In this document: positions 21,488 through 32,599 of the stretch, piece by piece
How the letters are laid out: every line of letters starts with the position of its first letter
Numbering within the stretch: the first letter of the stretch is position 1
DNA from: Malachius bipustulatus
Taxonomy: Eukaryota > Arthropoda > Insecta > Coleoptera > Melyridae
Direction of reading: 5' to 3'
Assembly (NCBI GenBank): GCA_910589415.1
Contig: OU342633.1
Location: forward strand, 13,554,858 to 13,618,857
Length of the DNA stretch: 64,000 nucleotides
The notes under the pieces: model-generated
What the model was told of the DNA's origin: nothing
The model's database searches: none
The model's input: the letters and a program-made list of their open reading frames with translations, nothing else
Translations under genes and position numbers: made by a program

Positions 21488-23273
21488 ATGTTTCTAGTTC
21501 TGGATTGAAAATTCGAAGGATTGGATCTGCAAAAATAGTTTCCTTCAGGGTAACAAACAATTCATCGTGATCTTTGGTCCATTCCCATGGTACGTTCTTC
21601 CTTAGTAGTCTAGTCAATAGAGCGGTTTTTTGCGAAAAGTTGTTAATGAACTTTCGAAAATAACCAACCAATCCTAAAAACTGCCTAAGCCGATGTTGAT
21701 TGGTTGGACTTGGAAAATTCTTAACCGCTGTAATTTTGCTTTCGTTTATACTGACACAATTTTCTCGTATAGTATAACCAAGATAGGAAATCTCTGTCTG
21801 AAGAAAAGTAGACTTCGATAGTTTCGCCGTCAATCCATATTTTCGGAGTGTCTCCAGTACTCGTTGGAGGAGAAGCAACCCTTCCTGTATGGTCTTTGAT
21901 GGAATCAGGACATCGTCCAGGTATGGAATAATCTTATTTTCTTTGAACGGTTCGAATACAGAATTCATCATTGTCTGGAAGACAGCACCGGCGTTACATA
22001 GTCCCATCGGCATTCGCAGATATTCATACAGCCCTATTGGAGTAATAAAGGCTGTTTTGGGCACTGAGTCCGGATGCATAGGAATTTGGTGGTACCCGGA
22101 TGTTAAATCTAGGGTGGTGAAATATTTAAACCCGCGCAAACCGTCGATTAGATCTTCAATCAGGGGAAGCGGGTATTTATTTTTGACAGTTACTTTATTA
22201 AGTGCCCTGTAGTCGCAAACCAGACGAATCTCGTTGTTCTTCTTAGCCAGCATCAAGGCCGGGCTAGTATACGGGGAGGTACTTTTTCTGATGATACCGG
22301 CCTTCAACATACGGGAAATAATTTTTTCAAGGTTAGCTTTTTCCGATTCAGACAATCGGTATGGGCGAAAATGAATTGGGGTATCGGTGGTGGTCTGAAT
22401 TTGCATACTAATGGAATTAGTTTTGCCCAAAGTCTCGTAACTTGACGCAAAGCAGTCCTCAAATCTTTCGAGCAATTGAAACAGCTGAGTCAGGTTTTCT
22501 TGAGAAAGTTCTCCATGCGATACAGTGGATTTAGATACAGTTTTTCGAGCGAAAATTAACTCATCATCAATTCTTTGGTAAACAATTTCACCTTTTTCCG
22601 TGAAATCCCTGCCTATAATCAGTGAATGGTTAGGAGATAAAAAGTCAAGCACATATATCCTAATTGTCTGGCAAACTCGGTCGATTTCAACTGAACATTC
22701 AATAAATTCTGTCACCGTCGTGCCCACTCCAAGGAACCCAGTGAGCTTTATTTCTTCCGGTAATTTCTGCACTAACCAACCGTATTTTGTTACCAAATTC
22801 CGTTCAATAAGAGAACAGTCGCTTCCAAGATCTATAAAAACTTGTAAACGAACATTATTAATGATAGCCTCTTTATAAAATTTTCGAGCTTCAACATTAG
22901 CAATCATATTAACCGTTTGTTTATTTTTATTTACGGCGACCTTCTTTTTACGGCATGCCATCTCTATGTGACCTTCTATTTTGCAAAAATTGCATCGTTT
23001 GTTTCGATGTATGCAGGAACTTTTTGCGTGACCTACTTTGCCGCAAGAATGGCACTCGAGCTGTAATTTATTGTGTCTTCCCGCACCGGAAATCAGCGCT
23101 TGATATTGTACACGTCTGGGACCCGACGTAGTAGTAAGCGACTGCTCATGCCGGCTCGCTGGTGGCGAATACGTTTTATTTCGGAGATACGTTCCTAACG
23201 CATTTGGTAGGACAATGCCGGCAGCTTCTGCCGCTGCGGTGATGTTTTCGTCTCCGATGGCCCCTAGCACCAA
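21354..23273 (-). CDS. pol: G2 nucleocapsid, protease, reverse transcriptase
   Basis: A 639-codon frame. Two CCHC knuckles (CHSCGKVGHAKSSC near residue 75, CNFCKIEGHIEMAC near 94). Protease reads VFIDLGSDCSLI near residue 145, with DLGS in place of the common D(T/S)G(A/S). Reverse transcriptase contains LVCDYRALNKV, FTTLDLTSGYHQIPM and the catalytic IPYLDDVLI. The C-terminal end runs out of frame into RNase H. An intact reverse-transcriptase frame next to shifted flanks suggests moderate age. Confidence 0.92.
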   Translation of the reverse strand: MVLGAIGDENITAAAEAAGIVLPNALGTYLRNKTYSPPASRHEQSLTTTSGPRRVQYQALISGAGRHNKLQLECHSCGKVGHAKSSCIHRNKRCNFCKIEGHIEMACRKKKVAVNKNKQTVNMIANVEARKFYKEAIINNVRLQVFIDLGSDCSLIERNLVTKYGWLVQKLPEEIKLTGFLGVGTTVTEFIECSVEIDRVCQTIRIYVLDFLSPNHSLIIGRDFTEKGEIVYQRIDDELIFARKTVSKSTVSHGELSQENLTQLFQLLERFEDCFASSYETLGKTNSISMQIQTTTDTPIHFRPYRLSESEKANLEKIISRMLKAGIIRKSTSPYTSPALMLAKKNNEIRLVCDYRALNKVTVKNKYPLPLIEDLIDGLRGFKYFTTLDLTSGYHQIPMHPDSVPKTAFITPIGLYEYLRMPMGLCNAGAVFQTMMNSVFEPFKENKIIPYLDDVLIPSKTIQEGLLLLQRVLETLRKYGLTAKLSKSTFLQTEISYLGYTIRENCVSINESKITAVKNFPSPTNQHRLRQFLGLVGYFRKFINNFSQKTALLTRLLRKNVPWEWTKDHDELFVTLKETIFADPILRIFNPELETFVYLYQCQSRWVGGYIDTEIRSGRTACRIFQQADIRCGKELPLL

Positions 23274-24006
23274 GGAAACCTTATCAGCAGCAGAGAAATT
23301 AACCTTAACCGATTGATCTTGGCGATATGCTGAAAGTAAAATTCATACAGAGAACAACCAGGCGTAGGGCGATGTGTTGCAACATCCATTAGTAGCTGGT
23401 AGGTATTTCGAGGTGCTTCAAACGATTCGAGCAACAGAATTTTCCATTGTTGCCAATTATAACCCGACCATCCGGGCTCACTCGACACATAGGTATCATA
23501 CCAGATTTTTGCTGGCCCGCTTAACTTATTGAGGGCTTGGAAGATTAGTTCAGTTCGCTGTCGTTGAGCCCGTAAGTTTTTGCGCGACTCTCTACTATTT
23601 CCACCCACTCGGTGATGGAATCTTGCATGGGGTTAAAAGGTGGGAAAGCTAACAATAAATTGCTCATGCGTTGGACGGGGATAGCCGATAATTCATTTGA
23701 ACAAGGCTGACTTACCCCTGCAGAACCTTTTGACACCGATGATTGAATTGCGCCCTCAGTTACAGGTGGTTGAGGTTGAGCAAGTAGCTTCGAGCTTCCA
23801 CGTCCTCTTTCCGTAGACTGGAACGGAGCCACATCATCACTTAACTCACTTTCACTCGATGTCGGAGATCGTTTGGGACGCGATGAATGTCCCTTATAGT
23901 ATTTTCGCGGTGATCGTTCGTGTCGCGACGAATGGCCTTTATGGTACTTCCTTTTGGGCATTATTTTGGTCTTTAATCCCACTTCTGATGAAAGAAACCC
24001 TTGCAC
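23264..24006 (-). pseudogene. gag: G2 gag (matrix/capsid), two frames
   Basis: The N-terminal frame 24006-23545 begins with a basic repeat region (KRKYHKGHSSRHERSP twice) and ends ITEWVEIVESRAKTYGLND. A shifted frame 23608-23264 continues with LNKLSGPAKIWYDTYV and WQQWKILLLESFEAPRN, the typical gypsy capsid pattern. It then joins the CCHC frame by another shift near 23270. The most likely start is the Met at MPKRKYHK. Confidence 0.85.
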
Positions 24007-24600
24007 ACTTTAGCAAACCCCCTTGAGGTTTCAATTAAACAAGAAGGACTTGATAAATAATATATTACGCAGTATACTGTATAAGTATACGTAACAATGC
24101 GTCGTCAGACTATCCGGCATATAGCTACTCAACACTCGCTCGTCATTCTTTCCACACTGCCCATCAGTTCCGCTCCTCGCTGGGTCCTTCGCTCATCTCT
24201 CTTTGCACCGTCGCACCTCGCTCATCATCATCCGGCTGGAATCTGTCCACCAGCGACTCGTCTCGATGCCAGTGGTGGAGGTGCTAACATGGGAATACCT
24301 AACATAATAATTATTTTAATGTTATATAAATACAGAAAAACCACTATAACATAAAATTAAAAAAAAAATAATCTAGTCAAATACATAACCTCTAACGTTA
24401 TAAAATTATAAATATATCAAATTGAATCTCAATCACTAGATAAAGATACATCAATTTATTATTTAAGCACTTTAAATTACCAATAAAATATGTTTTTTTA
24501 ATGCTATGATTTTAAAGGTTATGATTTGGAGTCCAGTTAAAAACATTTATTGACTGAACTCTACTTAAGTATATGATAATTATTTGATTTGTATACTTAG
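24007..24600. other. 5' flank of G2 and AT-rich spacer
   Basis: 24097-24290 is GC-richer and Cys/His-codon-rich on the plus strand but has no domain. It may be leader or LTR of G2. 24290-24600 is strongly AT-rich with nothing supported. Confidence 0.4.
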
Positions 24601-24626
24601 ATAAATAATAATTAATAACAGCGGTG

Positions 24627-24836
24627 TTAAGAAATACTTCCATTGAAATGATCTTCACAACAACAAAAATTCGATTTCGTTTTGGGATTACGACGGTGCA
24701 CTGCTTGAAACCATTTATTTCGACGTTTCTCATCTTGGGGAACATTTAAAAACATTTTGTCAGGAGTTCTTTTTGTAGTATTCGTACATAATGGTACAAA
24801 ACAAGAACGATAACTTTTGAGATTCGACATTTTCAA
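24627..24836 (-). pseudogene. THAP zinc-finger fragment
   Basis: It begins MKMSNLKSYRSCFVPLCTNT, then FLNVPQDEKRRNKWFQAVHR and CCCEDHFN. This is the C2CH pattern of a THAP DNA-binding domain (CxxxxC, about 45 residues, CxxH) with the conserved Pro and Trp. It ends by frameshift; a different frame continues SMEVFLNTAVINYYL. THAP domains head P-element, Kolobok and many host proteins, so which it came from is open. The P-element relic near 44 kb is too far away to link. Confidence 0.7.
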
Positions 24837-24929
24837 TATAAATTTGAATATTTAACAACACTAACAACAACAAAAAAAATAAATAGATCAAAACATTGTA
24901 CTTATTACTTCTGTCAATGAGTGAAAACT

Positions 24930-25245
24930 ATCGAACTCTAACCTACGGACTGGAAAGGACTCGTGCATTACTCTACGGCTCCAAAAACGTGTAAGGGGCA
25001 GGAACTATACTGCAGTATTTCCGTGTCGCAGTCCGGCTTTTGTATTTCACGTTCAATCAAGGTCGTCACGTTTATCATGTGTTTATTCTCTCATGCGATT
25101 CTCTGTCATTCTCTCTCACTTTCTTAGCCAAAAGCTATCATGCGATAGAAAAAGATGGGTGTACTGCACTAATAGTGCGTGTTATCTCGTGGTACATTAT
25201 TTAATCATTGCGAGTCCTTTCCAGTACGTAGGTTAGAGTTCAATG
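24930..25245. mobile_element. 316-bp MITE, 9-bp target duplication (Mutator-like)
   Basis: Terminal repeats ATCGAACTCTAACCTACG and, inverted, CATTGAACTCTAACCTACG continue for about 35 bp with few mismatches. GTGAAAACT flanks both sides (24921-24929, 25246-25254). A 9-bp duplication is the signature of MULE/Mutator insertion. No frame inside. 25255-25600 is AT-rich with nothing supported. Confidence 0.8.
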
Positions 25246-25600
25246 GTGAAAACTAACATTATGACGTCACAGGCGCTAGGGTTTGTTCGGGAGCTGTCGG
25301 CGTATCTTCGGTACTGGATTCAAAAATTAATTTTTATTTTGAAATAACTTTTGAATTATTGCGAAAAAATAAAAATAAAAAATAGTTTTGTTATAAAACT
25401 TATATAATTATGATCTTTCCATTTAGCACAAAAAATTTATTTTTCAAAAACTAAATTAACCAATTATTAGTTGTTATTAATTATTATTAGTTTTAAAAAC
25501 CAATTATTAGTATTTAATTTACATTTTTTTTGTTTCTTTAAAAAATAATTTGTATAACGGTAAACTTTCTTATATTTTTATATTTACATACTTCACACTT

Positions 25601-27193
25601 TTATGTAAATCTGCCGTGTGTATTAAAAAAAGCAGGGGACCAAGTACCTACTGATCCTTGAGGAACTCCAGCTGGCAAACACAAACATTTCATTATAATT
25701 CTAACATTGCCCTCTTTCCACTCATATGGAAAATATTCTAATCTTAAACACGCATTGTATAAGTTCTTTAGCACCTCAAGAAATGTAGTATACGACGCAA
25801 CCTTTGGTGCTTCTGTCTCAATCAGGTCAGTGCTTGGAGATTTTTTGTTCTTAAATAGTTTTATTGCACTTTTTATATCGTCCGCCGTCCACCCGTCAGC
25901 GTGTGACTCATTATTCAGGACTGGAGGATTGGACTCAAATACTTCGTCTGTCTCATTGCCAAATAGTCCATCTAGCAAGGCAGTCACCGTATCCTCCCAG
26001 CTCATTATGTAGCCGTGTTGTGTTTGTAAGCCTGTATTAAAGTTTCTGGTGTTGATCTTTTCACTGCACATTTTATATATGAAGCCATAGACTTCATCGT
26101 TGCCTTCTTTTGTGACAAACTCTCTCCAACTCTTTGTTCTGGCTACTCTTACTGCGATTTCATATTCTCTTCGCACCTTCTTGTATTTGGTGCGAAGTCG
26201 TTCCTTGAGTTCAGGATTTTGTTCGCGTTGGTAGGCTCTTCGTTCCTTGTTGGTGTTCTTTTTCAGTGTGTTCAGTTCATCTGTCCACCAGTGTACCGAT
26301 TTCCTAAAGTTCTTTTTCTTTGGCATGGATGCTTTGCAACCTTTTATAATCAATTTCGTAACTTTCTCTACAAGTAAGTCTATTTCTTCCGGACTATTCG
26401 GTATTTCTCTTATTAGGTTCTGCGAGCCCACCTCAACGATTTCCTTGAACTTTGCCCAATTTGCTCGATTTATATTGAATCGTCTGTGTTGTTTTTGTTT
26501 GTTCTCTTCTGGGACTTTTAGCTCCAAGTATATGACTCTATGATCGCTACTGTTCCAGCCGTCTTTTACTTTCCAGTTTGCCACATTAAGCGGAGTTTCA
26601 GTAGGCATAAGCGTGATATCTATATCTCTATCGCCTCGCACATAAGTGCTTGGTTGTCCTGGTACATTTAGTGCAACCAATTCTAATTGAGCCATGATTT
26701 CCTCAATTTTTTGGCCATTATCATCTGACTCTTGAGTTCGCCACGACCAGAGTGGAGAGACACCATTAACGTCTACCGAAATTATTAATTTCTTTGAGCC
26801 TATTCTTCTCTTGGCCTCACTTAGAGTCCGAAGGTACTGCTCTATTGGTTCAGAAAACTGACAATACAGGCTCATGACGTACAGATCTATGCCGGGTCCT
26901 TCTATATGTGCGCACACACAGTGCGAGGTACTGATATCCGCCAACAGTGTGGATGTGTACTCTTTATCCAATAAGCAGATGGCTGCCCAAGGTCTCTCAC
27001 CGGGTGCACAGCCGGTTATGGTTTGATTTTTATACATTCCCAGTCCGCATACTTTGTTTCCGGTATCTGTGTATGGTTCCTGAACCAGTAGTAACGTTGC
27101 TTTAATCTTGTACGCTATCTGCATTGTCTCATTTGTGGCCATTTGGCCTCGCCCTAAATTTGCTTGCAGTATGATTATGTTATTATTCGCCAT
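25601..27193 (-). pseudogene. R1-like ORF2: endonuclease, truncated RT
   Basis: It starts MANNNIIILQANLGRG and has an APE-type endonuclease over residues 1-225: LLLVQEPYTDTGNKV, LIISVDVNGVSPLWSW, and SSDHRVIYLEL near its end. A linker and the RT N-terminal block (WTADDIKSAIKLFKNKKSPS, then FPYEWKEGNVRIIMK) follow. The frame then jumps straight to LPAGVPQGSV, a block normally about 150 or more residues downstream, so part of the RT fingers and palm is deleted; the FADD motif is absent. The deletion keeps the frame for a short way before a stop. Confidence 0.88.
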
Positions 27194-29015
27194 AGTCCGT
27201 ATTAGCCACGATTCTTTCCAGTACTTTCTTGTACATCGGGCATTTATTGTTCATGGCATGGTTTGTTTGTTTGCCCGATCTTTTGCAAGGCACGCATATC
27301 TTGTCTTTCTCTTTCGATTTACACTCTTTTAGGGAGTGTCCATCTTTTGCGCATTTACCATAGGTGGTCACGCTCTGTTTGCATACTTTCGCTATATGGC
27401 CTAGGCTTTGACACTTATAGCACCTTGTAACAGATTTAAAATCTTTCACCTTACATCTCTGCCACCCGATGTACAACCCACTGCTCCCACACAGTAGGTT
27501 CCTCACCGCCGGGGATACCTCGCATACCCAGTGACAGGAGTCAGTGTTCCTCTTACCTACTTTGAAGCTCGGCTTAATAACACTGTCTTCGTCTAATTTG
27601 TCTTCATTTTGTGCATGTATAACGTCAGTAAGTTGTTCTGCCGTATAGTGTATGGGCACATCATAAATGATAATTTTAGGTGATCGCTTTTCTTGCCTCG
27701 TTATTGTGGGGCCTTTTTCTCTCAGATTTTTGTTTCCTTCAAGCTTCGCAATGTCATTTTCACTTTCAGTCTCTACTATCAATAATCCTACTGTTAAAGC
27801 CCCACAAATTATAAATATTGTAAATAGTTATTCTTTTTCCTTTTTGTTTTTGCGGGTTTTCCACTATCACAGAGGTGCCTTTATTTGTTGTTAATTTAAT
27901 TTTTAATTTGAATCGGGAGTAATTATTGCCTGATAACCCCACTCGCCGGATCGGAGCGAGGGCAGATCGAGCGCCCACTTGGCAATCGTCGGTATTAGGA
28001 GTCAGATTCGCTGACCAAAAGAAATTCGGTGCGCCGCGACAAAATTATTGTTTTTGCATTCAGTGGTACCTTTCAAGTCTTTTTTCACACTGTTATTCGT
28101 TGGAGACCACATCGGAGCCAGACTCATCACCCATCACCTAGGCCTAGGATAGGAAGCCCACTCTTCAGTTCGAGAAGGTAGGTGGATTTTCAGGCAATAT
28201 CGTAAATAAATACAGTCCATTAATTTAATTTGAAAATCGGTACAGTATTTGAGGCTGTACTTAACACCTACTCTTAGCTTTTTAACTGCTTTATTGTGTA
28301 TCTTGTCCCTAGTCGGGCTTATCGTTTCCTGTAATGCCTTTTTGATATTTTCTTCAGGTTCATTTATATCTTTAGACTTTATAAATATTGCATGCGTTTT
28401 GTCCCTTTTAATTTTCAGTCTTTTCGGTCCTTTACTAGGTGGAACTGTGGGTTTTGGACCTTTCAGGTTTCTAACCAGCACTTCCTTGTACGTTTTTGAC
28501 TGTGTTTTTGTTCTTTCACCTTTTAGCTTGGCATTTTCCAGTGCCAGTTTTAGGTACACTTGTTTCATTTTCTTCAACTGTAACTGTGTGTACTCCATAA
28601 CTTTCTTGCTAAATTTTGCCTTTGTTTGCAATTCTAATAAGCCATTTAGTGTCTCGCTTTCCAGATCCTCAAACTGTCTGAGTGCGGTTAGTTCTATTTC
28701 GTCCGCATCCTCTTCCCTGTTTGAGATCTCACTTGTATCTGTTTGTTGCCTAGCCGCGCTATTGATGCTGCTTTGCCTATCAATTTCTTTCAATCTTTGG
28801 CTGTCTGTCCCAGCCACCACTGCAATATGATTGCAGCCTTGCACCGCTTCATCTCTGATTGTGCAGGCCACCCGGGCTTTCACCGGATCGGAACCTGCAG
28901 ACGGATTGTCCACCTTTTGTGGCATACCGCCTGGGGTATTTTTGGTTTTGTTTTCAGACATCATAGCTTCTATTCTTTTTTTCCATTTTGTTACGAAGTT
29001 TGGTTCTCCGGCCAC
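27183..29015 (-). pseudogene. R1-like ORF1 (gag-like), split by a solo LTR
   Basis: The N-terminal frame 29015-28267 has a coiled, charged region (EVLQ-like YTQLQLKKMKQVYLKLALEN) and ends KKLRVG. The C-terminal frame from 27786 starts LLIVETESENDIAKLE. It carries three zinc-knuckle-like motifs (CYKCQSLGHIAKVC; YGKCAKDGHSLKEC, whose first Cys is Tyr; CVPCKRSGKQTNHAMNNKC). Leaving out the 475-bp LTR and one copy of its 5-bp target repeat puts both halves in one frame of about 450 codons, the usual size. Nucleic-acid binding is inferred from the knuckles. Confidence 0.87.
27792..28266. mobile_element. Solo LTR, 475 bp, 5-bp target duplication CCTAC
   Basis: It begins TGTTAAAG and ends CTTAACA. 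CCTAC flanks both sides (27787-27791, 28267-28271). The five-base duplication fits BEL/Pao or Copia integrases better than the 4-base gypsy type. No internal region remains, so it arose by LTR-LTR recombination. Its insertion into ORF1 is confirmed by restoration of that frame when it is ignored. Confidence 0.88.
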
Positions 29016-29640
29016 TCAATTGTTTTGTGTCTGTGAGGGAGAAACAGACATTGGCTCTTGTTTTTGGTGGGGACTGCACCAGGTGCTTTTAAAGGGGGAG
29101 GCGGAGTAGCCGCTCTTTAAGCGACATACTCCGCCTTCGAGTTTTCATTTCAATAGAAGAGCAAGCACGCACAGGCGTACTTGCTACTGCTCACCGCCCC
29201 AGTAGGTCCCAGCTTTTGCTTTTGCTCTATCCACTGAGCCTTATCTAAGTTCACATGTATGCACTATCATGCATATTTGTTATTTTGTTATTATTCGGCA
29301 CTGCACCTATGCCTTATTATTGAGCCATCCTTTACTTCATATTTTACTTCACATTTCTGTATCCTTATATATTCTGATCTTCAATGTCCCTCTTTGTTTG
29401 ATTAACCCCTCAGCTACTGAACACCGTTTGCTGGGCATCCAGGGGCCTGAAAGCCTTCCTCCGTCGGTTTGGCTAAGCCAGTTCCAGCGGGCACCACGAG
29501 GAGGTGAAGGATCGGCACGTCCATGACTCTCTCCACGTATCGTCCGAGGCACAGTCGCGATCCCCAGCAGCCAGCCTTGGGTAAGGTTAGACTACCGGTT
29601 CTAGGCATGAATACCCCGGCAGGACACGCAAGAGAGCCAC
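29016..29640. other. R1-like 5' leader remnant and unassigned stretch
   Basis: 29016-29150 holds the R1-like leader with a GC hairpin (ggcggagtagcc ... tactccgcc). 29230-29247 reads, on the minus strand, ggctcagtggatagagc, like a tRNA A box, but no B box follows. 29400-29640 is GC-richer and may be the decayed 5' part of the plus-strand LINE that begins after it. Confidence 0.4.
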
Positions 29641-31395
29641 AGTTACTCCCGCCGGGCAGATGGGACTATCGCATCCACGGCTACTGAGAAGGCGAACTTG
29701 TTGGCGGGAGTGTTTTCTTCATACTCTTCCGTCGACTTTCATGGAAGACTCCGCCAATGATCCCTTCCGTGGACACCAAAATGTCAGACATTGTTTTCCG
29801 ACAGCGGGTCATAAAGAGCATTATGTTAGCCTTAGACCCAAACAAAGCTTCTGGGCCCGATGACGTACCTGTTATCGTACTAAAAAAATGCGCCACTGAG
29901 CTGTCATCTGTTTTCTGCCGACTTTTCAACTTGTCGTATAAAAAGGGAATATTTCCTACTTGTTGGAATTGTGCACGGATCCAACCTATTCCCAAGAAAG
30001 GCAAAAAGACTATACCAAGTAACTATCGACCTTGTAATTACTGCTTTCAGTAATATCCAAGATTATGGAGAAAGCTATTAACCAACATCTTTTAAAATAC
30101 TTGGAAGGAGCTAACATAATCAGCGACCGCCAATACGGATTCCGTAAACAGAGGTCAGCTGGTGACCTCCTCACTTACGTCACCGAGCTGTGGAACGGCG
30201 CAATCGAGCACCATGGGGAGTCTCGAGGGGTTGCGCTTGATATTTCTAGAGCTTTCGACCGTGTTTGGCATGGTGGACTGTTGGCAAAACTGCAGGCCTA
30301 TGGCATGCCCGAGAAATTCTGCTTGTGGCTTGCGAGTTATCTCGGAGATCGTTCATTACAGGTGGCAGTCGATGGAGTTCTTTCTGAGACCTTTTCCATC
30401 AATGCCGGTGTGCCTCAGGGATCTATTTTATCTCCGACTCTCTAATATTTATAAACGACTTGCTTGAAACAACAAAAAATCCAATATACAGTTTTGCCGA
30501 CGACAGTACCCTCATATCTTCTTATACGTTAGATGCGCGAACATCTGCCATCGACGCACAGACTCGCAGGGAGCAAGAAGTTGCCATACTTAACAATGAC
30601 TTGCAAGACATTCTAACTTGGGGCGATAGAAACCAAGTCCAATTCAATGCTGGAAAAACCCAAGCAGTCATCTTCTCCAAAAAGACCAACGTTTTGGAGC
30701 CAGATATGATGATGGCGGGACACTCTCTTACCCCAGCGTCATCTCTTCGTTTACTTGGAGTGAGCCTCGGAGCGAACATGTCTTGGGTTGATCATGTTGC
30801 TGGTCTGGCGAAGAGTGCTTCTCAAAAACTTGGAACACTCTTCCGCACGAAGAAATTTTATACACCACAACAGCTTCTCCTCTTATACAAGGCTCAAATC
30901 CGACCATCCTTGGAGTACTGCTCACATGTTTGGAGCTCAGCTCCCAAACATACGCTGAGTGAGACTACTCGACTCTATTCAGAAAAGAGCCATCCGCTTG
31001 ATTGGGGACCCAGATTTGACAAAAAATTTAGACACTCTCGAACATCGAAGAAGAGTGGCTGACCTGAGTCTGTTTTACAGATATTTTAATGGAAGGTGTT
31101 CAATAGACTTGGCCCGCTTGATCCCACCAAGAACAAGACCGGGCAGATATACACGTCGAGCCGCAGACGCTCATCCGTATCAGGTTCAGCTCATTACACC
31201 TCGTACCACCCTATTTCAGACTTCTTTTATGTACAGAACCGCATCACTTTGGAATATCATTCCAAAGGGCGTGTTTCCCGAAGTATACAACTTACAGAGA
31301 TTCAAGGCCAACGTGAATCGATATCTCCGCTCATGCACCGCTCCCAGAGCGTCATAGGGATTTCCCTGCAGTGCATGTGCATTTTCAATAAATAA
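29640..31395 (+). pseudogene. CR1/Jockey-like LINE, ORF2 reverse transcriptase and tail
   Basis: A 5'-truncated plus-strand LINE. The blocks run in order: EKANLLAGVFSSYSS (about 29687); LDPNKASGPDDVPV; RVIFSDRQYGFRK-like IISDRQYGFRKQRSAGDL; GVALDISRAFDRVWH (RT block with catalytic Asp); AGVPQGSILSPTL; YSFADDSTLIS (FADD catalytic pair); RLLGVSLGANMSW; and a C-terminal segment LFYRYFNGRCSIDL. Shifts near 29757, 30055, 30448 and 30955 break it. The 3' end is ATAAATAAAAAAAAAA at about 31387, followed by a (TTAATGAA)-like simple repeat to 31465. The clade is not settled. Confidence 0.87.
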
Positions 31396-31455
31396 AAAAA
31401 AAATCACCAAAAACACACAACAATCAATTAATTAATGAATTAATGAACGAATTAA

Positions 31456-32590
31456 TCAATTAATGAACTCGGAGCAGTCAAACACACCAGCAAGGACTCT
31501 TAAAAATGCGCTAAAATCTTCAGACGGTGAGCGATATATACATATAACAAGAGTATCTTTGGGCAAAACACAGTTCAATATTTCATCAGGTGACAGCCAG
31601 TGTTCCACCCAGCACAAAAGTGAAAACTTGTCGTCCAACTCATCAAGTAAAACAGCCAGCTCATCCATCTTGCCACGAATTGATTGCACATTCGCGAATA
31701 AAAGTGAGACGGATTTCCCAGTTACTGCTTTGTCGTCTGACGAGGTTTGAAGCGACAAAAATCTGCACACATGCACCAATAGGCCAACGGCTCGGGGAGA
31801 GCAAACTAGCAAATTTACTCTCGTGAACCGATATCCTGAAAGAAGCATACTCATCTGGATGTCTCGATTCCAGTGGTACACATTTTGCCTCAGGAAAATC
31901 TTTGTTTAAAAACTGAAGAACCTGAGCAGCCGTTGTGTTCTTGTCCAATCTGAACACATGCGCATCATTGAATTTCGGTGCCGACTTAAAAAGATCACCA
32001 TGTATATTGTAACTTAATTCGCCCATTATTACCCTACGCCTTTTACGTTGACCTACTGTCATCTATTATACCATTGTCAACATTATTAAAATCACCTGAG
32101 TTTACATCGACGTATGCAGTTCCAATGCCCTCAGGATTCGTCCGGGCTCTCGTCGCCTGACTCATAGTCATCTTTTTGCTCGCACCATTAATCGACTTGA
32201 TATTAACAACACCGACCTTGCAAGCGACATCAGCTGTCGAAGATGATTTTTTATCTTCAGTAGATAAAACCATCGCTTTGGAATTCGTTGATTTATTGCC
32301 ATTCTGACCGAGTAAACCAGAATTATTATTCAAATTTTTATCTCGTATTTCAAAAACTCAGTCTCTGTTATTTTAGAAATTTTAGAAACAGTCTTTCCGA
32401 TTTTATACATTTCATTACGGAGCTCTTGTATTTCTTCGATAAGACACTTCGTTTGTTCGGAAACTATGTTCACAATTAGACTTTTCAGATCCCCAAGAGA
32501 AATAGAGACTGTTTGCTTACAAAGATCTCTCTCCTTACTCCTAACACCACCCGCCATTACAAAAAAGAAAAAGAAATCTCCTTGCAACAA
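31456..32590 (-). pseudogene. LINE 5' portion: ORF1 and start of endonuclease
   Basis: ORF1 starts near 32555 (MAGGVRSKERDLCKQ) with a coiled-coil segment (LIEEIQELRNEMYKIGKTVSKI). After two frameshifts it continues as an RRM/zinc-like C-terminal block (HVFRLDKNTTAAQVLQFL, HPDEYASFRISVHE, PSRWPIGACVQIF). ORF2 begins in another frame with LLFANVQSIRGKMDELAVLL, then HWLSPDEI. That is the beginning of an APE endonuclease, followed by an internal deletion. It faces the plus-strand LINE tail and could be the same family in inverted orientation. Confidence 0.78.
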
Positions 32591-32599
32591 CCAAATAGC

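Larger units (their letters stand above)
19814..24006 (-). mobile_element. Ty3/gypsy retrotransposon G2 (coding region)
   Basis: Minus-strand gag, CCHC, protease, reverse transcriptase, RNase H and integrase, in gypsy order, spread over five frames offset by small shifts. I could not find matching LTRs on the two sides. 24007-24350 is presumably 5' untranslated region or LTR, and 19455-19813 carries tandem repeats where a 3' LTR would be expected. At least three frameshifts make this copy defective as it stands. Confidence 0.92.
25601..29015 (-). mobile_element. R1-like LINE with deleted reverse transcriptase
   Basis: Two frames in the R1-clade arrangement: ORF1 with CCHC knuckles, then ORF2 with an apurinic-type endonuclease, overlapping by 11 bases at 27183-27193. 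ORF2 lacks the reverse-transcriptase core. A solo LTR lies inside ORF1. The 5' untranslated part probably extends to about 29110, where a hairpin (ggcggagta / tactccgcc) sits. It is truncated and immobile on its own. Confidence 0.88.

Noticed and set aside
1..24006. env gene in G1 or G2 (errantivirus-like)
   Set aside because: No third frame with signal peptide or membrane segments is seen after either integrase within the window.
29230..29247. tRNA-like A box (ggctcagtggatagagc, minus strand), possible SINE head
   Set aside because: No B box or cloverleaf follows at the right distance.
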